From an uncultured Lachnospiraceae bacterium (GTDB lineage Bacteria; Bacillota; Clostridia; Lachnospirales; Lachnospiraceae): a stretch of DNA of 64,000 nt. The stretch lies in assembly GCA_902760755.1 (NCBI GenBank), contig CACWHK010000010.1, positions 1 through 64,000 on the forward strand, given 5' to 3'. Numbering within the stretch: the stretch's first letter is position 1; each line of letters opens with the position of its first letter. Below, in pieces: positions 63,956 through 64,000 of this stretch. Below the pieces are notes generated by a model. The model did no database searches. It was not told where the DNA came from and was given only the letters and a program-made list of their open reading frames with translations. The translations under genes were made by a program, and so were the position numbers.

Positions 63956-64000
63956 ATGACTTTAGCAACCATTATCGTACTTTCGGTTGGAGTGATCCTG
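63956..64000 (+). CDS. 5' end of a membrane protein (partial)
   Basis: ATG 63956 with AAGGGGG upstream opens a frame to the window end: MTLATIIVLSVGVIL. The 15 residues are hydrophobic, so it is a membrane helix or signal sequence. The family cannot be told. It begins 11 nt after codY and is probably co-transcribed with it. Confidence 0.6.
   Translation, partial: MTLATIIVLSVGVIL

Overview
The window reads as a chromosomal segment of a moderately GC-rich, low-GC-lineage Gram-positive of the class Clostridia, most likely a Lachnospiraceae relative. The reasons are a CIRCE-controlled hrcA-grpE-dnaK-dnaJ cluster, the lepA-hemW-hrcA order, an SRP operon (ylxM-ffh-rpsP-khpA-rimM-trmD), codY, rny, clostripain-type peptidase, choline-binding-like wall repeats and Gram-positive promoters and ribosome binding sites. 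Genus cannot be fixed from the sequence alone. No rRNA, CRISPR array, prophage or insertion sequence is visible. Nearly every gene is on the + strand; the minus-strand exceptions are an EamA transporter, tRNA-Glu, mtaB, an EAL protein and carB.

Layout. 1-5500: end of an SDR gene, licD, a LURP-one-like gene, a 30-bp perfect palindrome, an EamA transporter, dtd and a two-component pair. 5548-13580: lepA, hemW and the heat-shock operon. 13657-19566: a very large secreted FN3 / helical-repeat / wall-binding protein, placed between dnaJ and prmA, which are adjacent in the classic Firmicute order. 19935-32141: prmA, rsmE, cysteine desulfurase with thiI, iorAB with upp and an aryl-acid CoA ligase, pepD, a tRNA-Glu(CTC) and mtaB. 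32204-36870: an HPr-like gene and a PD-(D/E)XK-like gene under a palindromic operator, then the SRP/ribosome-maturation operon. 36883-42726: lipoprotein-regulator-kinase operon, a convergent EAL phosphodiesterase and a divergently transcribed, apparently leaderless mscS. 42774-48610: a membrane-anchored clostripain-family peptidase broken by a +1 frameshift, a 200-nt structured element, and carB with a damaged C-terminus. 48774-52342: mutY, a membrane-anchored GH3 hexosaminidase and lrgAB. 52417-55246: a small leader-like protein and three paralogous single-pass proteins, two of them with zinc ribbons. 55289-64000: hisC, rny, a Nudix hydrolase, xerD, aroC, topA, codY and the start of a membrane protein.

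How the parts work together. Much of the window is housekeeping: translation quality control (lepA, dtd, rsmE, rimM, trmD, mtaB, thiI), folding (HrcA/GrpE/DnaK/DnaJ), targeting (Ffh) and topology/recombination (TopA, XerD). A second theme is the cell surface: LicD-type polymer decoration, the giant wall-binding protein, a wall hexosaminidase, LrgAB, the C11 peptidase and the zinc-ribbon/beta-domain paralogues. A third is amino-acid-derived aryl acid metabolism (IorAB plus PaaK-like ligase).

The least described parts are the 52.4-55.2 kb paralogue cluster, the 45.19-45.39 kb structured element, and the HPr-like/nuclease-like operon with its operator. A family of about 26-nt repeats sits in five leader regions directly upstream of + strand genes. 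Two genes (C11 peptidase and carB) carry frame disruptions that should be confirmed from reads before being taken as biological.
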